From Anaerolineales bacterium (GTDB lineage: Bacteria > Chloroflexota > Anaerolineae > 4572-78 > J111): 64,000 bases of DNA. The position numbers and the translations under genes were made by a program. The first letter of the stretch is position 1, and every line of letters starts with the position of its first letter. The stretch spans positions 434,001 through 498,000 of the forward strand of contig JABTUK010000006.1 in the NCBI GenBank assembly GCA_015075405.1, given 5' to 3'. Below are positions 9,901 through 19,400 of the stretch, in pieces. The notes under the pieces are model-generated. The model saw only the letters and a program-made list of their open reading frames with translations. It had not been told where the DNA came from and did not search any database.

Positions 9901-10062
9901 GCCAAAAAACGGCTCCGGCGTAGGCGTAGGCATAGGCCAAGGGGGTGGCGTGGCCGTGGGTGTCTGGGCCGAGACAGGAGATAGGTTTAGCCAGCCCAAG
10001 CCGAGTAATCCAATTATCAGGTACAGGTAAAAAACGATTTTGTACAGGTGTGTGCGGTTCAT
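6898..10062 (-). CDS. Secreted clan GH-A-like glycoside hydrolase, C-terminus fused to IS sequence
   Basis: The protein has an N-terminal signal or membrane segment (about 8-30), then a T/P-rich linker. A TIM-barrel-like domain follows with the clan GH-A acid/base pair in AAWEIINEYDF (Asn251-Glu252) and a candidate nucleophile in FWITEAG (Glu372). After another linker, residues from about 785 form a glutamine-amidotransferase-like domain (VLIIPSGGLYGLD, AGGTIMAFAQQHG, GQVIVTSIYDDWG), followed by the start of a beta-sandwich (ASVTVPISITNTS). The frame then enters insertion element copy 1, so the last 12 or so residues (ending DKPEPNRF) are IS-encoded and the native C-terminus is missing. GGGAG about 10 bp upstream supports the start. 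The substrate is unknown. Confidence 0.75.
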   Translation of the reverse strand: MNRTHLYKIVFYLYLIIGLLGLGWLNLSPVSAQTPTATPPPWPMPTPTPEPFFGFNTITHWIRGAADRNQTPTGLTNLPTTTPINNFYDLAQDIYGTNLDRWPIHWGEVIQSDGINETISLNQGRVHILDPLRTGALDVAKDKGLKVSIILNGGIPSHLLNVECADPAGLNLDNPDNFKACKDFTPKGKVEYCSKPEHNEEDVCVVAEFFQGLDQPPTSDENKWAYFIREVDRQIKQAGDDSAVAAWEIINEYDFIPYQGEALNALTQLEYINNFTKTLKVACAVLGNEKPVLLGGIEHVVAYKVVGGLSPQYRGILDAIRTDPELSCIDGISLHDYGDARNAADYVIENSNMFWNPALNNWPADKYFWITEAGLQHGTEMAFTQAQQKGCSDSNQPCGLESHQASYVIQHAVLTKNAFDRPEAPPQGKLFYYKYIDDAIKDQSDWGLFDIQGNAWAGGKAAAFVWPKLNGATMSPPEKCDSVGTSAYQNQEINNYKWIIFQPSDGTSTVHVLWNLSLPGSQDLEVSFTPCGGGSFERFDQEGSKQSEVWDDSIARTITLKATSHRGLSGRKPNGDSDGIPVPHPGGVIVGGPPVILIEEKEQSSINAASSIAMNNCQPVGTDLYASAPTALDYFTLSCQPPAAGPITLAGPQPAVPYLSSGITEFSPLSAFSPFTHGSQQPNSVSIPAITQVFHFFNTLLNPNIYIDRFPFVPPVNWTCTFEFHDFAGNTASTSVTNPGPQQCSAAGTSPGGDNPDDNYSDASALPASPWPGPGDASSSPRPLLSPPPLPPAAPSAQMITPPGGTRTEARVAILQRGYSSAMWQMVNKLGELATFVDADFDPLATAEKYPVLIIPSGGLYGLDKAVIFKKRLESYAEAGGTIMAFAQQHGRHYRVLPGDGVDGYGWQEDNSCFSAALFLDSYHPALAGFNQTYLTANVDGYFTVYPDDATILLSRTQNGLPGALTYPYGQGQVIVTSIYDDWGSAQGQFTNDTQNFLRNLLSWAIAQTDPPSYAPGASVTVPISITNTSRSRVATVRLDLISPNPDKPEPNRF

Positions 10063-10084
10063 CAGAAGTAATCTCCCTTAAAAA

Positions 10085-10115
10085 TTCAGTCGCCAGTAGC
10101 CAGTCGTCAATAGCT
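10085..10115. repeat. Short heptamer repeat tract
   Basis: CAGTCGC, CAGTAGC, CAGTCGT and CAATAGC follow each other as imperfect 7-nt units upstream of the glycosidase gene. No complementary arm is visible here. Confidence 0.5.
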
Positions 10116-10206
10116 TGACAGATTATGAAGTCCTGTTATCTTGGCTTGCAGTGAGCGGTAATGTGTTGATTCATAAGGTCGCCTTCACTGATTGACTCGG
10201 AATACT

Positions 10207-10700
10207 TCACCGGGTCGCCGGAGGCGTGTAAACACAACGAAATACAGAAGTTGAAGGTATGCCGGCAAATTCAATAAGCGCACGTACATGATCCCGAACA
10301 GGTATCCCTGTCTCAACAGCTCTACTTCCACCGCGTCTGACTTTTTCCTCTCCTTCAGCCGGTCCCTGGGGATTGTCGGTGGAATCGGCCCGACCATAGT
10401 AATCCTCAGCATACCAGTCAGCTACCCACTCTCCATAGACGTAAATGCCGATGACATCTTCTACTCCATACGGGCTGGCTAAATAGTGTTTGCTGCCGAT
10501 GGGGTTATACGCACCCGTAGGGCTGGAGGAATGTTCCCTAACCCGGGGGTCGAATTCATTACCCCAGGGATAAAGCCGGCCATCCGTGCCCCGAGCTGCC
10601 TTCTCCCACTCCGCCTCGGTCGGCAGCCGCTTGCCTCGCCAGGCGCAGTATGCTTGCGCTCCATACCAGGTCGCCACAGAAATGGGGTAACCCTCATATT
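10207..10700 (-). pseudogene. C-terminal fragment of the interrupted FGE-sulfatase-like lipoprotein
   Basis: This piece encodes YEGYPISVATWYGAQAYC, RLPTEAEWEKAARGTDGRL and the closing RGGSR...FRCVY region of a second formylglycine-generating-enzyme-like (SUMF1) domain. It is separated from the rest of the gene by the IS630 element at 10703-11856. Confidence 0.85.
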
Positions 10701-10702
10701 TA

Positions 10703-11856
10703 TACTGGAAACGGGTTAAAACTGGACTTTTTTGACGTGATCAATAATATCCTCAAGTAGTCTGAAGGCTATGTATCGGCCAATGATAGGGAGCGGAAAG
10801 TGATCACGATAGAATTTAGTCCAGCCGACATCGAAGCTTTGGAATACGAACGGTATCATCATCCTCACCCCAAAGTTCAAAAGAAAATGGAAGCGGTGTA
10901 CTTGAAAAGTCAGGATGTTAAACCCGGCCAAATTTGTCGGCTCTGCCGTATCTGCAAAACGACCCTGACAACCTATTTGGATCAGTACCAAGCTGGTGGC
11001 TTAGAACGGCTCAAAGAACTGGAGTATCAGGGTCAACCCAGTGAATTGAACCAACACAGCACTACCCTGGAAGCCTACTTTAAAGGAACACCACCCGCAG
11101 CACCGCCGAAGCCCAAGCTGCAATTGAAAACTGACCGGTCTCAAACGCAATCCGACCCAGGTTCAAGCCTTTGGTGAAGCGTTTAGGACTAAAATGCCGC
11201 AAAGTGGGCTTTGTGCGGGCGAGCGACGGATCCGGACAAACAGGCCGAGCAGGAAAGCTTCCGGGTCAATCTGTTGGAACGCGCCTACAGCAAGCCCAGG
11301 CTGGACAACGAGTGGTTTTGTTTATGGATGCCGCCCACTTTGTCTACGGCGTCTTCTTGGGCCTGGTTTGGTGTTTTGTCCGCTTGTTTATGCCCTCGCC
11401 CGCAGGTCGCAAGCGGTTCAATGTCTTGGGGAGCCATTAACGCTGTGACCAAAGAAGTCTTGACCGTGACTAATGAAACCTATATCAATGCCGAAAGCGT
11501 CTGTTTGTTGCTGTCCGACATTGCCCAACGCTATGGACACCCATTCCGATCACCCTGGTCTTGGACAATGCCCGTTATCAAAGTGTGCTTTGGTTTTGGA
11601 TCACGCCGCCTCCTTGAAGATCGAATTGTTGTTTTACCCGCCTATTCGCCTCAGTTGAACTTGATCGAACGCTTGTGGCGTTTTGTGCGTAAAGAGTGTT
11701 TGTACTCCAAGTATTATGCCGATTTCGCCACTTTCAAACAGGCCATTGCCACTTGTATTGAAACCGCCCACACTGAGCATCGAGAAGAACTGGACACCCT
11801 GTTGGCCTGGAACTTTCAGTCTTTCAAAAAAGTCCAATTCTTACCCGTTTAGAGTA
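10703..11856 (+). mobile_element. IS630-family insertion sequence (1154 bp)
   Basis: The ends are imperfect inverted repeats of about 33 bp beginning TACTGGAAACGGGT on the left and, in reverse complement, TACTCTAAACGGGT on the right. TA is duplicated outside at 10701-10702 and 11857-11858, as expected for IS630/Tc1-mariner elements. It is inserted in the second FGE domain of the lipoprotein gene. Removing the element and one TA restores that frame exactly. Confidence 0.88.
10800..11852 (+). pseudogene. IS630-family transposase, frameshifted
   Basis: The N-terminal helix-turn-helix region reads from 10800 (CRLCRICKTTLTTYLDQYQ). The rest is spread over other frames, ending with LPAYSPQLNLIERLWRFVRK, the family's C-terminal motif with the last acidic residue of the DDE triad. 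The parts TQVQAF, RLGLKCRKVGFV and VLDNARYQ lie in mutually shifted frames, so at least three indels are present. These may be true decay or uncorrected homopolymer errors, as in the neighbouring IS copy 2. Confidence 0.8.
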
Positions 11857-12088
11857 TAGCTTCATACTTTTTGTTTTTATAACTGATCTCATTCGGCCGA
11901 GAGGGATCATATACTTCTACCTCATCTACATCGGCACATCGCCAGCCGCCACACGACCAGCGGTGTTCGCCCAACACATTCAAGAATTCGACAAACTCGG
12001 TTATAGTCACCGGAAAGCGATCAATGTAGTATGCATCCAGATACACCGATTGCTGGGGCCTGGCGTCACTGTAAATTTCTTCTGCTTC
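11857..12088 (-). pseudogene. Middle fragment of the interrupted FGE-sulfatase-like lipoprotein
   Basis: Encodes EAEEIYSDARPQQSVYLDAY and YIDRFPVTITEFVEFLNVLG, the start of the second FGE domain. It is bounded by insertion element copy 2 on one side and the IS630 element on the other. It is in frame with both other fragments once the elements and one target duplication each are removed. Confidence 0.85.
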
Positions 12089-12090
12089 AA

Positions 12091-13748
12091 CCCTAACCCG
12101 GACAAGCCGGAACCAAATAGGTTTTGAATAACAGACACAAGGGTGTATATTGGCTCAACCCTGAACTGAGATAAGGAGTTGAGCGATGGGCACACCCCTG
12201 CTTTCCGAAAAATATGCGGCTGAGATGGTCGGTGTATTGAACTGCTATGACCGGGTGATTATCAGGGGCAATCTGCAGCCGCTGTGTTATGCTCAAGGGA
12301 TGACGAAATATTTGTACAATCATAACCTTCGCATTTTAACTATGGTCAGTTTGCCGTCTCGCTGCGGGATGAAATTCGACAGCGAGCGGAGGCCATCGCG
12401 GTGGAGAACCAGGTCGAGATTGAGTTCATCCGCAAGAGCCAGGCATTTCGCAAAGAAGACCGCATCCAGGCCATCTTGAGGAAGCGGGGCGCAGCCGGGG
12501 TTGGTCATATTTTCGCCGCGATGGAGCGCTGTCCGGCCTACCGGCCCTGGCACGATAAGACGAAGGGCAAGACCTATGTGAAAAGCAGTTCGGGTAAATG
12601 TTTGCATTACTATTTCTATTTCATCGATGAAGAACTGGGTTTATGTTACCTGCGGGTCCGACTTGGTGTCCTTTCGGGCTCCAGTTCTATTTCAACGGTC
12701 ATAACTGGTTAGCCAGCCAATTGGCGCAGCACAAGATTGCCTTTGAACAGCGCGACAACGCTTTTGTACACATTGCCGATTCTGAGCGGGCCAACCAGTT
12801 AGCGGCTCAGTTCAATCTGGAAAATTTCCAGGCCAAGTTGGATCAGTTGGCCCAAGCCTACTGCCCGGTTGTGACTAAACTTGGCCTTCAGTACCACTGG
12901 AGCATTCTGCAAGCCGAGTACGCCACCGACTTAATTTTCAAGTCAACCCAAACCCTACAAGCCTTTTTCCCACTGCTGTTGGCTGCCCTTATTCAGGCGG
13001 TCCAACCCGCCGATATTGCCACCTTTTGGGTCGCAAGTTGCACGGCAACTACCAGGGCGAGGCCGGCAGCCGTTATAACCACCGCTGGTTGGGTCGGCGG
13101 ATTAAACACCAGATGGGACCGGTCGCGATCAAAATGTACGACAAGTTCAACCTCATCCTGCGCATCGAAACCAGTGTGGCCGATGTTTCCTTTTTCGACA
13201 GTACCGCCAAGTCCACCATCGCGATGGTTCGACTAGTCGGAAATGGGCCCCGCTGAAGAAAAGCATCTACAGCCTGCCCGCTTTACAAGAACTATTGCAG
13301 GCCGCCAACCAGCGTTATCTCAAGTTCATCTCGGCCATCGAAACCCCCGAAGTTGGGTCGCCCAGGCTGCACCAGTTGGCTGAAACTCAGACCGAAAACG
13401 AGCACCGCTACAAGGGTTTTAATCTCTTCGCTGAAGAGGATGCCTCATTGTTTCGCACCCTGTTGCGCGGTGAGTTTTCATCACTGGGTTCACCAACAAA
13501 GCCCTCCAGCCCTTGCTCCCCGACAAAAACTCGGCTCAGATCACCCGCCTGCTAGCCCGGCTGCGGGCACACCATTTGATCAAGAAGGTCGGCCAGCGCT
13601 ACAAATATTATCTGACCGACTTTGGCCGCCAGGTCGTCAGTATGGCCCTGAAACTCCGGGAGATAGTGGTTATCCCTGGCTTGGCGAGTAATGTCCAAGT
13701 TCAGACTTAATATTCTTGTTTTGTGTGCAAGAATCTCATTGTTTAGGC
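12091..13748 (+). mobile_element. Unclassified insertion element, copy 2 (1658 bp)
   Basis: This copy is inverted relative to the one at 5269-6934 and nearly identical to it. It begins CCCTAACC, ends TTTAGGC, and is flanked by AA on both sides (12089-12090 and 13749-13750), consistent with a 2-bp target duplication. It interrupts the FGE-like lipoprotein gene in its second domain. It is 8 bp shorter than copy 1, because of eight single-base losses in homopolymer runs. Confidence 0.88.
12186..13710 (+). pseudogene. Putative transposase of insertion element copy 2, frameshifted as given
   Basis: Same gene as 5307-6839 but broken into several frames by eight one-base losses. All are in runs: T5 to T4 near 12336, G5 to G4 and CC to C near 12488, CC to C near 12507, CCC to CC near 12659, T5 to T4 near 13026, T6 to T5 near 13194 and T5 to T4 near 13476. 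One compensated pair of changes lies near 13356-13367. The pattern looks more like sequencing error in an unpolished repeat than like natural decay. Confidence 0.8.
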
Positions 13749-14912
13749 AATAGTGTAGTTCTGGTTAAAGTGCTGTGCATACTCGCGTATAAACGTTTGC
13801 ATGTTCTGTTCATCCACTCCCCGCAGAAATGGCCCAGCCGGAATCTCTACCATCTGGCTCAAGTCTACTGCTGTCGCCGTCGGCGGGGGTGGCGGCACCA
13901 TTGGTTCATAACTCACCACGACCTCGGCTACTGGCAGCGGCTCGCCCCCAGCTACACAGCGAAACCCGGCCAAGTCAGCTCCATAAGAGCGATCGGCCGT
14001 CAGCGCCCCGGCCCACAGGCTGGCCTGATAGTCCAACGCTCCCCGCTCTACTGGCAACTCTTCGTTGAACAGAGTGGGATTCACATGGCCGGGATAGGCG
14101 ATTAAGGGTGATTGGGTCCACTCGCCAATGTTGCCGGCCATATCCAGCACGCCATAGGGGCTAACATCTTCGGGATGGCTGCCCACCGGGCTTATTTCCA
14201 GGGCCACCCGGTCAGCCTCCCACACATCACCCCAGGGAAAGAGGCGGCCATCCGTGCTGCGAGCGGCCTTTTCCCACTCGGCTTCAGTTGGCAAGCGTTT
14301 ACCCACCCACCGGCAATAATCCTGCGCTTGGGCATAAAAGACATAGACGGGATTGTTGGCTTCGGTCAGGCCAAGCTCATCCGCTGGCTGGCAGACTCCG
14401 GCAGTCACGCAAGCCTCATAGCGGGCATAGGTTACCTCCAGCTTATCAATCTTGAAGGTGTCCAGGTAAACAGTTAGTTGAGGACTGGAGCGGTGAAAGT
14501 CAATGTCGGTGTTAGGTTGATCGTATTCCGCGAGCCAGCGCAGTCTTAGCGTCTCGGCCTGCTCCAGGGTCAGGCCCATAATGAACTCTCCGGCCGGGAT
14601 CTCCACTATCGGCACGTCGTCGTGGCCGGTGGATTGTCCGGGAGGGATCGAGGACGGAGTAGGCGTATCTGCGATGGGCGAAGGGGAGGGGCTTGAGGTA
14701 GCGGTTGCCGTTGGACTGGTCGGGGTCGGCAAGATGACCTCAGCCGTTACCTCAGTCGGGGTCGGAGAGAGGGAGGTGGGACTCGTTGGCTCAACTGAGG
14801 CAGATTGTTCGCTCACCGGCATGGCGGTGGGTGATTGATTGTCACACCCAGCCAGGGTAATGATGGCCAGTGCGACTGCGCTAATAAAGGGTAGCCAATA
14901 TCTTGAAATCAT
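13749..14912 (-). pseudogene. N-terminal fragment of a two-domain FGE-sulfatase-like lipoprotein, interrupted by two IS elements
   Basis: The start at 14912 has AAGGAG 8 bp upstream and a lipoprotein signal with lipobox ending LAGC (about residue 23). A S/T/P-rich linker leads into a full formylglycine-generating-enzyme-like domain (VEIPAGEFIMG, LDTFKIDKLEVT, RLPTEAEWEKAARSTDGRL, YGVLDMAGNIGEW, GFRCVAG). A second domain then begins (MVEIPAGPFLRGV) and runs into insertion element copy 2 after YTI. With both elements removed the frame continues through 12088-11857 and 10700-10207, giving a 629-residue protein (1164 + 232 + 494 nt, divisible by three). Such lipoproteins are usually surface proteins; true sulfatase maturation activity is not implied. 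Confidence 0.88.
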
Positions 14913-15058
14913 GGTTTTATCTCCTTCACAAGAACATGGTTTAGCATAAGAGAGTTACACCGGTTTCAGATATTGGGCAAATGATTTACCCGTCATTTGA
15001 CAGCTTAGCGGTAGAAGCCAGGTGCAATATAGACTCTGCAAAGTTTTCCTTGATTCTT

Positions 15059-16402
15059 TCATCTTAAAGCTAACACTCGGAAGTAGAGCCAGGCGCTGCC
15101 AAGCATGTAAACCAATACTAATCCCAGTGCTGCCCAGCGTGGCAATCGGACCAACAGGCCGGTTGCCAGCAGCGCCAGAGGGAGTGACGCCGGGAAAAGG
15201 TAACGGTCTACGGCAAAAAAGCCCCAGCCCCGCAGGAAAGGATGAGCCAATTCCCGGCTGACGCCAAAGTAAATCAGACCAGCGTAAGGAGCATAGACAG
15301 CTAATAACCACAGCGAAGCCAGCCAGGGTGGCAAGGGAATAGTCGTCCCTTGCCGGCAGGCCAAGACCAGTCCTACCAAGGCCAGGGGCAGCAGCGGCCA
15401 GCCCAACAGCATGGGCTGAAGCCAGAGGGATAAGTGATGCACCAGGGTTGTAGCTATGGCAGCCAGGGAACCTTCGGCCAACCAGGTGGGGACGCCATTC
15501 AACGCTCGCGCCGCCTCGGCTTCCCAGACGAAGAGTTCCTGGTATGGGCTGTGATAGCGATAGCCGGTGTCCAGCAGGTGACCAAAGACGGCCAGATTGT
15601 AGCCAATGAGAATGGCTAGAGCGAAACCACAGCCCAACCCAAAAGCAGCCAGGTGGAGCCAGCCAACGCGCCCCAAGGATGCTCGTCGCCGCCATATGAT
15701 TAAAGCCAGGTACAGGCAGACCAGGCCCAATAGCAGCATATTGGGCAGACGCACGATGGCAGCCCAGCCAGTGGCCAGTCCGGCCAAAAATAGTTCCAGT
15801 ACCGGATAACGATCACTGCCCATTGGCCGCGTGCCGTAGGATAGACTTAACGCCCCACCTATGACCAATAGAGCGCCACTGGCGAACGTGTCCATAAAGC
15901 TATAGTGCAGGGCCAATAGACTGATCGGCGCCCACAACAGTACCAGCGCGCCCAGACAGGCAGTCAATTCATCACGCCAGGTAGCCAGTAACCGATAAAT
16001 CAGCAGTGCAGACAGGATAGCCAGGACGGCATTGGCCAGCCGGGGCTGGCCCAACCAGTAGAATGGGACCACCAAGAGGGGATACCCCGGCGCTTTCCGC
16101 AGCACCCAGTGGTCCGACGAGAGTTGCATATACATAATATATTTGCCACCCTGTAGACGGAACTGCATCCGCCCGGCATCTAATTCCTCATCAGTAAGGA
16201 CCCACCGACCTTGAGCAAAGTTCTCGATAGCAAAGGCATAGGTCCAGGGATCGGGGATGCGCAAGTCGCGGGGATGGTTAGAAGGCGCTAACGCCAATGC
16301 CAAGGCTAACACCACTGCTACACCAGTTATTAACCGATAAAAGATTACCCTGGAGTGTGAACAGGTCACTAGATTTTGTTGAAGTAGAGAGACGGTATTC
16401 AT
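15059..16402 (-). CDS. Multi-pass membrane glycosyltransferase (GT39/ArnT-like)
   Basis: This 447-residue protein is mostly hydrophobic helices (roughly ten or more), with a large first extracytoplasmic loop. The loop holds an acidic DPWTYAFAIENFAQG segment and KAPGYPLLVVPFYWLG, the arrangement seen in polyprenyl-phosphate-sugar-dependent transferases of the PMT/ArnT superfamily. It lies next to secreted and surface proteins. Donor and acceptor cannot be told from sequence. No strong ribosome binding site precedes the ATG at 16402, so the start is less certain than the call. Confidence 0.7.
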   Translation of the reverse strand: MNTVSLLQQNLVTCSHSRVIFYRLITGVAVVLALALALAPSNHPRDLRIPDPWTYAFAIENFAQGRWVLTDEELDAGRMQFRLQGGKYIMYMQLSSDHWVLRKAPGYPLLVVPFYWLGQPRLANAVLAILSALLIYRLLATWRDELTACLGALVLLWAPISLLALHYSFMDTFASGALLVIGGALSLSYGTRPMGSDRYPVLELFLAGLATGWAAIVRLPNMLLLGLVCLYLALIIWRRRASLGRVGWLHLAAFGLGCGFALAILIGYNLAVFGHLLDTGYRYHSPYQELFVWEAEAARALNGVPTWLAEGSLAAIATTLVHHLSLWLQPMLLGWPLLPLALVGLVLACRQGTTIPLPPWLASLWLLAVYAPYAGLIYFGVSRELAHPFLRGWGFFAVDRYLFPASLPLALLATGLLVRLPRWAALGLVLVYMLGSAWLYFRVLALR

Positions 16403-16478
16403 CGGCTAACCAGGTAAATTAAACGGAACCACTGCATTCGACTCTATATCTCTGTTCATTTCGCACAGCATAGTCGGT

Positions 16479-19400
16479 CTACTTGTAGCGCCAGAGTTGT
16501 CTGGCCGAAAACAGGAGAATAGCGTTATTGGTATAAACTGCCTGATGATAGGCGCGTGGCGGCAGCAGCGTGGTCGGGTTGGCTTCGGTCCACCCCTCCT
16601 GTGTCCCCCCCGGTGGGGGGGATGAAAGGGGGGTATAATGCCAGGTATCCCCCAGCCGGGTATCTCCTTCGTCGGTGATGCCGCCCACTAAAACGACTTT
16701 GCCGGTACCGAGATCGTAACTCAAGGAGTGAGCCATTCGTTCTGAAGGGCCCTCTCCACTGCCGTCATCAAGTTCGGTCCAGGTCTCTGAGACCGGATCA
16801 AAGGCCCATAGATCGGCCAACAGCGTTCCCGTTACGGTGCGTCCACCAAAGAGCAATAGACCCCCCTCGGTCCCCCCTGCCAGGAGGGAAGGAACATAGG
16901 TCATTGCCGCCAGGGTTCGGGCGGGTGGGGCGTCGCCATTGGGAGTAATTTCAGTCCAGGCCCCATCCTCATAACGCCACAGGTCGTTGAAATAGGTCTT
17001 ATACTCATTGCCGCCAAAAAGATAGATCGTTCCGCTGACGGGATTCGTCGCCATACTGGCGTAGGTGCGGCTCAGGGGAGAAGTGCCGGGGGAGACATTG
17101 ACCCATTCTGTGTTGCCGTAGGTCCAGGTCTGGTTGAGCGCCCTATCCTTTTGATTGCCGCCGCCAAAGAGAACCATTACCTGGCGCACCGGGTCGTAGG
17201 CCAGGCTCGTGCCATAGCGAGCGGCCGGGCTGAGGGTGGTTGTGATTACATTCCAGTCAGTTCCATCAAACTCCCAGGTCGTATCTTCATACGGCCAGCC
17301 AGTAGCATTACCCCCATAGAGCACCACAACATCGCGGACGCTGTCGTAGGCCATGCTGTGTTCGCCCTTAATTGGTGGCGCAGTGGTCGTCGTAATCAAC
17401 TCCCAATCGCGAATAATTGGCGCCGTGACGGTGATGTACTGGGTACGGGTCAGGGTGTTGCTGCCGCCCGGCCCGCTCGCAGTGAGCGTGACAGTATAGA
17501 CTCCCGGCTGATTATAGGTATAGGTGGGGCTGATTACGGTCAAGGTTGCCCCGTTGCCAAAATCCCATAAATAGTCAAGCGCGCCTGTAGAGCTATTGAC
17601 AAAGGTGACAGTGAGTGGAACGAGGCCGGTTAACGGAGTAGCGGCGAAGTTGGCAATAACTGGTTCATAAACCGTAATGTAGTTGGTTTGGCTCAAAGTG
17701 TCCGTTACCAGACTATCACTTACGCTCAGACTGACGGTATACACGCCTGCTTGAGTATAAGTATGGGTCGGGCTGATCACAGTGCTGGTGTTTCCATCCC
17801 CAAAATCCCATAGATGACTGGAAGCGCCCGTGGAACTGTTAACAAAAGTCACGGTCAAGGGGACTGTGCCTGTCAGAGGACTGGCCGAGAAGCCAGCCAC
17901 CACAGGCTCAGTGACAGTAATATAGTTGCTTCGGGTCAGCATGTCACTGCCACCCGGTCCGCTGGCAGTCAGAGTGACTGTATAGACTCCCGGCTGATTA
18001 TAAGTATAGGTCGGGCTAATCACGGTCAATGTGGCGCCGCTGCCGAAATCCCATAGATAGTCAGTCGCCCCAGTCGAACTGTTGCTGAAAGTGACAGTCA
18101 AAGGGGCAACGCCGGTCAACGGGGTGGCTACAAAATTGGCTACCACCGGCGGGTAAACCAGTGTGGAAACCGCTTCTTGGCCTGTGGCGGCGATCCCACC
18201 TTCTGCCGAAACCCCATACTCGTTATTGGTAATCGTCTCGGTGGCCGTCACAACCAACTCGACTGCCGTGCTGCTGGCCGGAGCCAGGTTGTCCAACGTC
18301 CAGCGGACGACCTGGCCCACCTTCGTTCCGCCGCTGATGTAGCTGGCGCTGGCAGGGATAGCATCGGTAATAACTAGGTCGGTAGCCGTGAGTGTCCCAT
18401 TATTCGTCACCGTCAGGGTATAGGTGATCGGCTCCCTAGCAATGGCCGTTGCCGGCCCGGTTTTGCCGATGGCCAACCTGGGAATACCAGTAACGGTGAC
18501 CGGGGTCGTCGCTGTAACGACATTGACAGAGTTGCTAGCGGTGACGATGGCCGTATATACGCCAACTGCCGGGTAAGTATGGCTGACTTCCGGCCCACTG
18601 CCGGTCGCCCCATCGCCAAAGTCCCAAGTGTAAGCTACATTACTGCCCGCTGTGATCGTGGCGGTTAAGGTAGTGGCTTCGCCCAAGAGGGTGGGACTAT
18701 CGTTCGTGGCGCTCAACCCAGCAATCGCCGCGTCGGTGATGGTCACCCTGGTCGTGGCCGTCACGACACTCACCGAATTGCTGGCTGTAACCACGGCCGT
18801 ATACAGGCCAATGGTGGGGTAGGTATGGTTGACGCCTGGACCACTGCTTATCGCTGGCGTGCCATCACCGAAATTCCAGGTGTAAGTGATATTACTCCCT
18901 TCAGCGGTCGTGGCTGTCAAAGTGGTAGTTTGGCCCAGCTCAGTTGGGCTGTCGTTGGTGACAACTAGCCCGGTGATAGGTGGGTCGGTGACGGTTACTG
19001 TCGTTGTAGCCGTAAGCACACTGGCCGAGCTACTGGCCGTAACAATGGCGGTGTACACGCCCACTGCCGGATAGGTATGGCTAACAATCGGCCCGCTGCC
19101 GGTCGTCCCATCGCCAAAGTCCCAGGTGTAAGTGACATTCCTGCCGGCGGTAGTGGTAGCCGTCAAGAGGGTAGTTTGGCCCAGTTCGGTTGGGCCATCA
19201 TTGGCGGCGGTCAACCCGGCCAAGCCTTCATCGGTGATCGTCACGGTCGTCGTGGCGGTCATAACACTGACCGAGTTGGTGGCCGTCACAACGGCGGTAT
19301 AGATCCCGACCGCCGGGTAGGTATGGCTGACGACCGGCTCACTGCCACTCATCCCATCGCCAAAGGTCCAGAGGTAAGTGACATTGCTGCCGGTAGTGAT

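Noticed and set aside
5269..13748. Inversion of the segment between the two IS copies as explanation of copy 1 flanks
   Set aside because: The gene interrupted by copy 2 is continuous in frame across that copy in the present order, so the present arrangement there is the original one.
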